From a virus, in the IMG/VR virus record IMGVR_UViG_3300049223_000071, positions 1 through 21,099 of that record: DNA of 21,099 nucleotides, one strand, 5' to 3'. Both the position numbers and the translations under genes were made by a program. Positions 20,884-21,099 of this stretch are shown here, piece after piece (positions within the stretch are counted from its first letter, which is position 1; each line of letters opens with the position of its first letter). The notes beneath the pieces are model-generated. The model did not search any database, had not been told where the DNA came from, and saw only the letters and a program-made list of their open reading frames with translations.

Positions 20884-21099
20884 TCAGCATCCTTGACGAA
20901 CACACCATCAACCATCTTGCCACTGCGCTGAGCGATGACACCATATGCCTTGCATAGGCTTTCGTATGCTGACATACCCATCAACTCAGCGAGGATGATT
21001 AGGACAACCTGCATGTCACCGATGGCATCAGCAATCTCTTCTGCATTATCAGCAGCAATAGCGTCAATGAGTTCGTTATGTTCTTCAGCTAGTTTGTCT
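20880..21099 (-). CDS. MazG-like nucleotide pyrophosphohydrolase, start outside window
   Basis: The last 72 codons and stop are in the window; the gene begins to the right. It shows the all-alpha NTP pyrophosphohydrolase signature: EEHNELIDAIAADNAEEIAD then AIGDMQVVLIILAELMG, with paired acidic residues in two helices (E..E, then E..D and GD) that bind magnesium and the triphosphate. The tail SAYESLCKAYGVIAQRSGKM matches phage and cyanobacterial relatives. In phages these enzymes split NTPs or dNTPs (or ppGpp in some reports) to adjust the nucleotide pool. It heads the train of small minus-strand genes and is joined to the next by GTGA. Confidence 0.8.
   Translation of the reverse strand, partial: DKLAEEHNELIDAIAADNAEEIADAIGDMQVVLIILAELMGMSAYESLCKAYGVIAQRSGKMVDGVFVKDAE

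Overview
The window is a piece of the genome of a tailed, double-stranded DNA bacteriophage, most likely a lytic short-tailed (podovirus-type) phage. It carries a portal, a scaffold, an HK97-fold-like capsid protein, a gp11-like tail adaptor, a tail stabilization/nozzle-like protein and a very large internal virion protein. It has no tape measure, sheath or integrase. Base composition is moderately AT-rich, start sites have good AGGAGG-like ribosome sites, and the two promoters seen are of the bacterial sigma70 type, so the host is a Gram-negative-like bacterium. From memory, the capsid, scaffold, fibre and small accessory proteins resemble those of marine podoviruses (HMO-2011-like, pelagiphage and similar). 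That is recall, not a search result.

Layout, plus strand (1-18591), virion genes. The 3' part of the portal gene and a small coiled-coil gene run to about 1500. A clear promoter (1507-1535) then starts an assembly block of an 80-aa protein, the scaffold and the major capsid protein, closed by a near-perfect UUCG-loop terminator (3636-3673). Next come two tail-fibre genes (the first with 39 unbroken seven-residue repeats), an HNH homing-type endonuclease, two small conserved phage proteins, three small membrane proteins that may include the holin, and a 537-aa virion-like protein. A second promoter with the same architecture (10082-10110) starts the tail and internal-protein block: adaptor, stabilization protein, an 82-aa fibre-anchor-like protein, a 492-aa repeat protein, a 213-aa protein, the 1153-aa internal virion protein and two small basic proteins.

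Layout, minus strand (21099-18608), converging on the virion genes. This is a train of very small genes joined by 1- to 14-nt overlaps. From the right edge they are a MazG-like nucleotide pyrophosphohydrolase (5' end cut by the window), a CxxC zinc-binding protein, an acidic 56-aa protein, an HNH-AP2 endonuclease and a 39-aa protein. A 342-nt gene-free region follows, with phased ATTGTG repeats and hairpins. Then come six small genes of unknown function, ending in a one-helix membrane protein with a TTG start.

How it works together: the portal, scaffold and capsid proteins build the prohead. The adaptor and stabilization proteins close the portal, and the fibres attach to the short tail. The large internal proteins probably enter the host with the DNA. 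The promoter-terminator pair around scaffold and capsid would let capsid protein be made in large amounts relative to fibres and lysis proteins. No endolysin, integrase, tRNA or CRISPR array is visible. The least explained parts are the minus-strand small-gene train and its repeat-bearing gene-free region, and the 537-aa, 492-aa and 1153-aa virion proteins.
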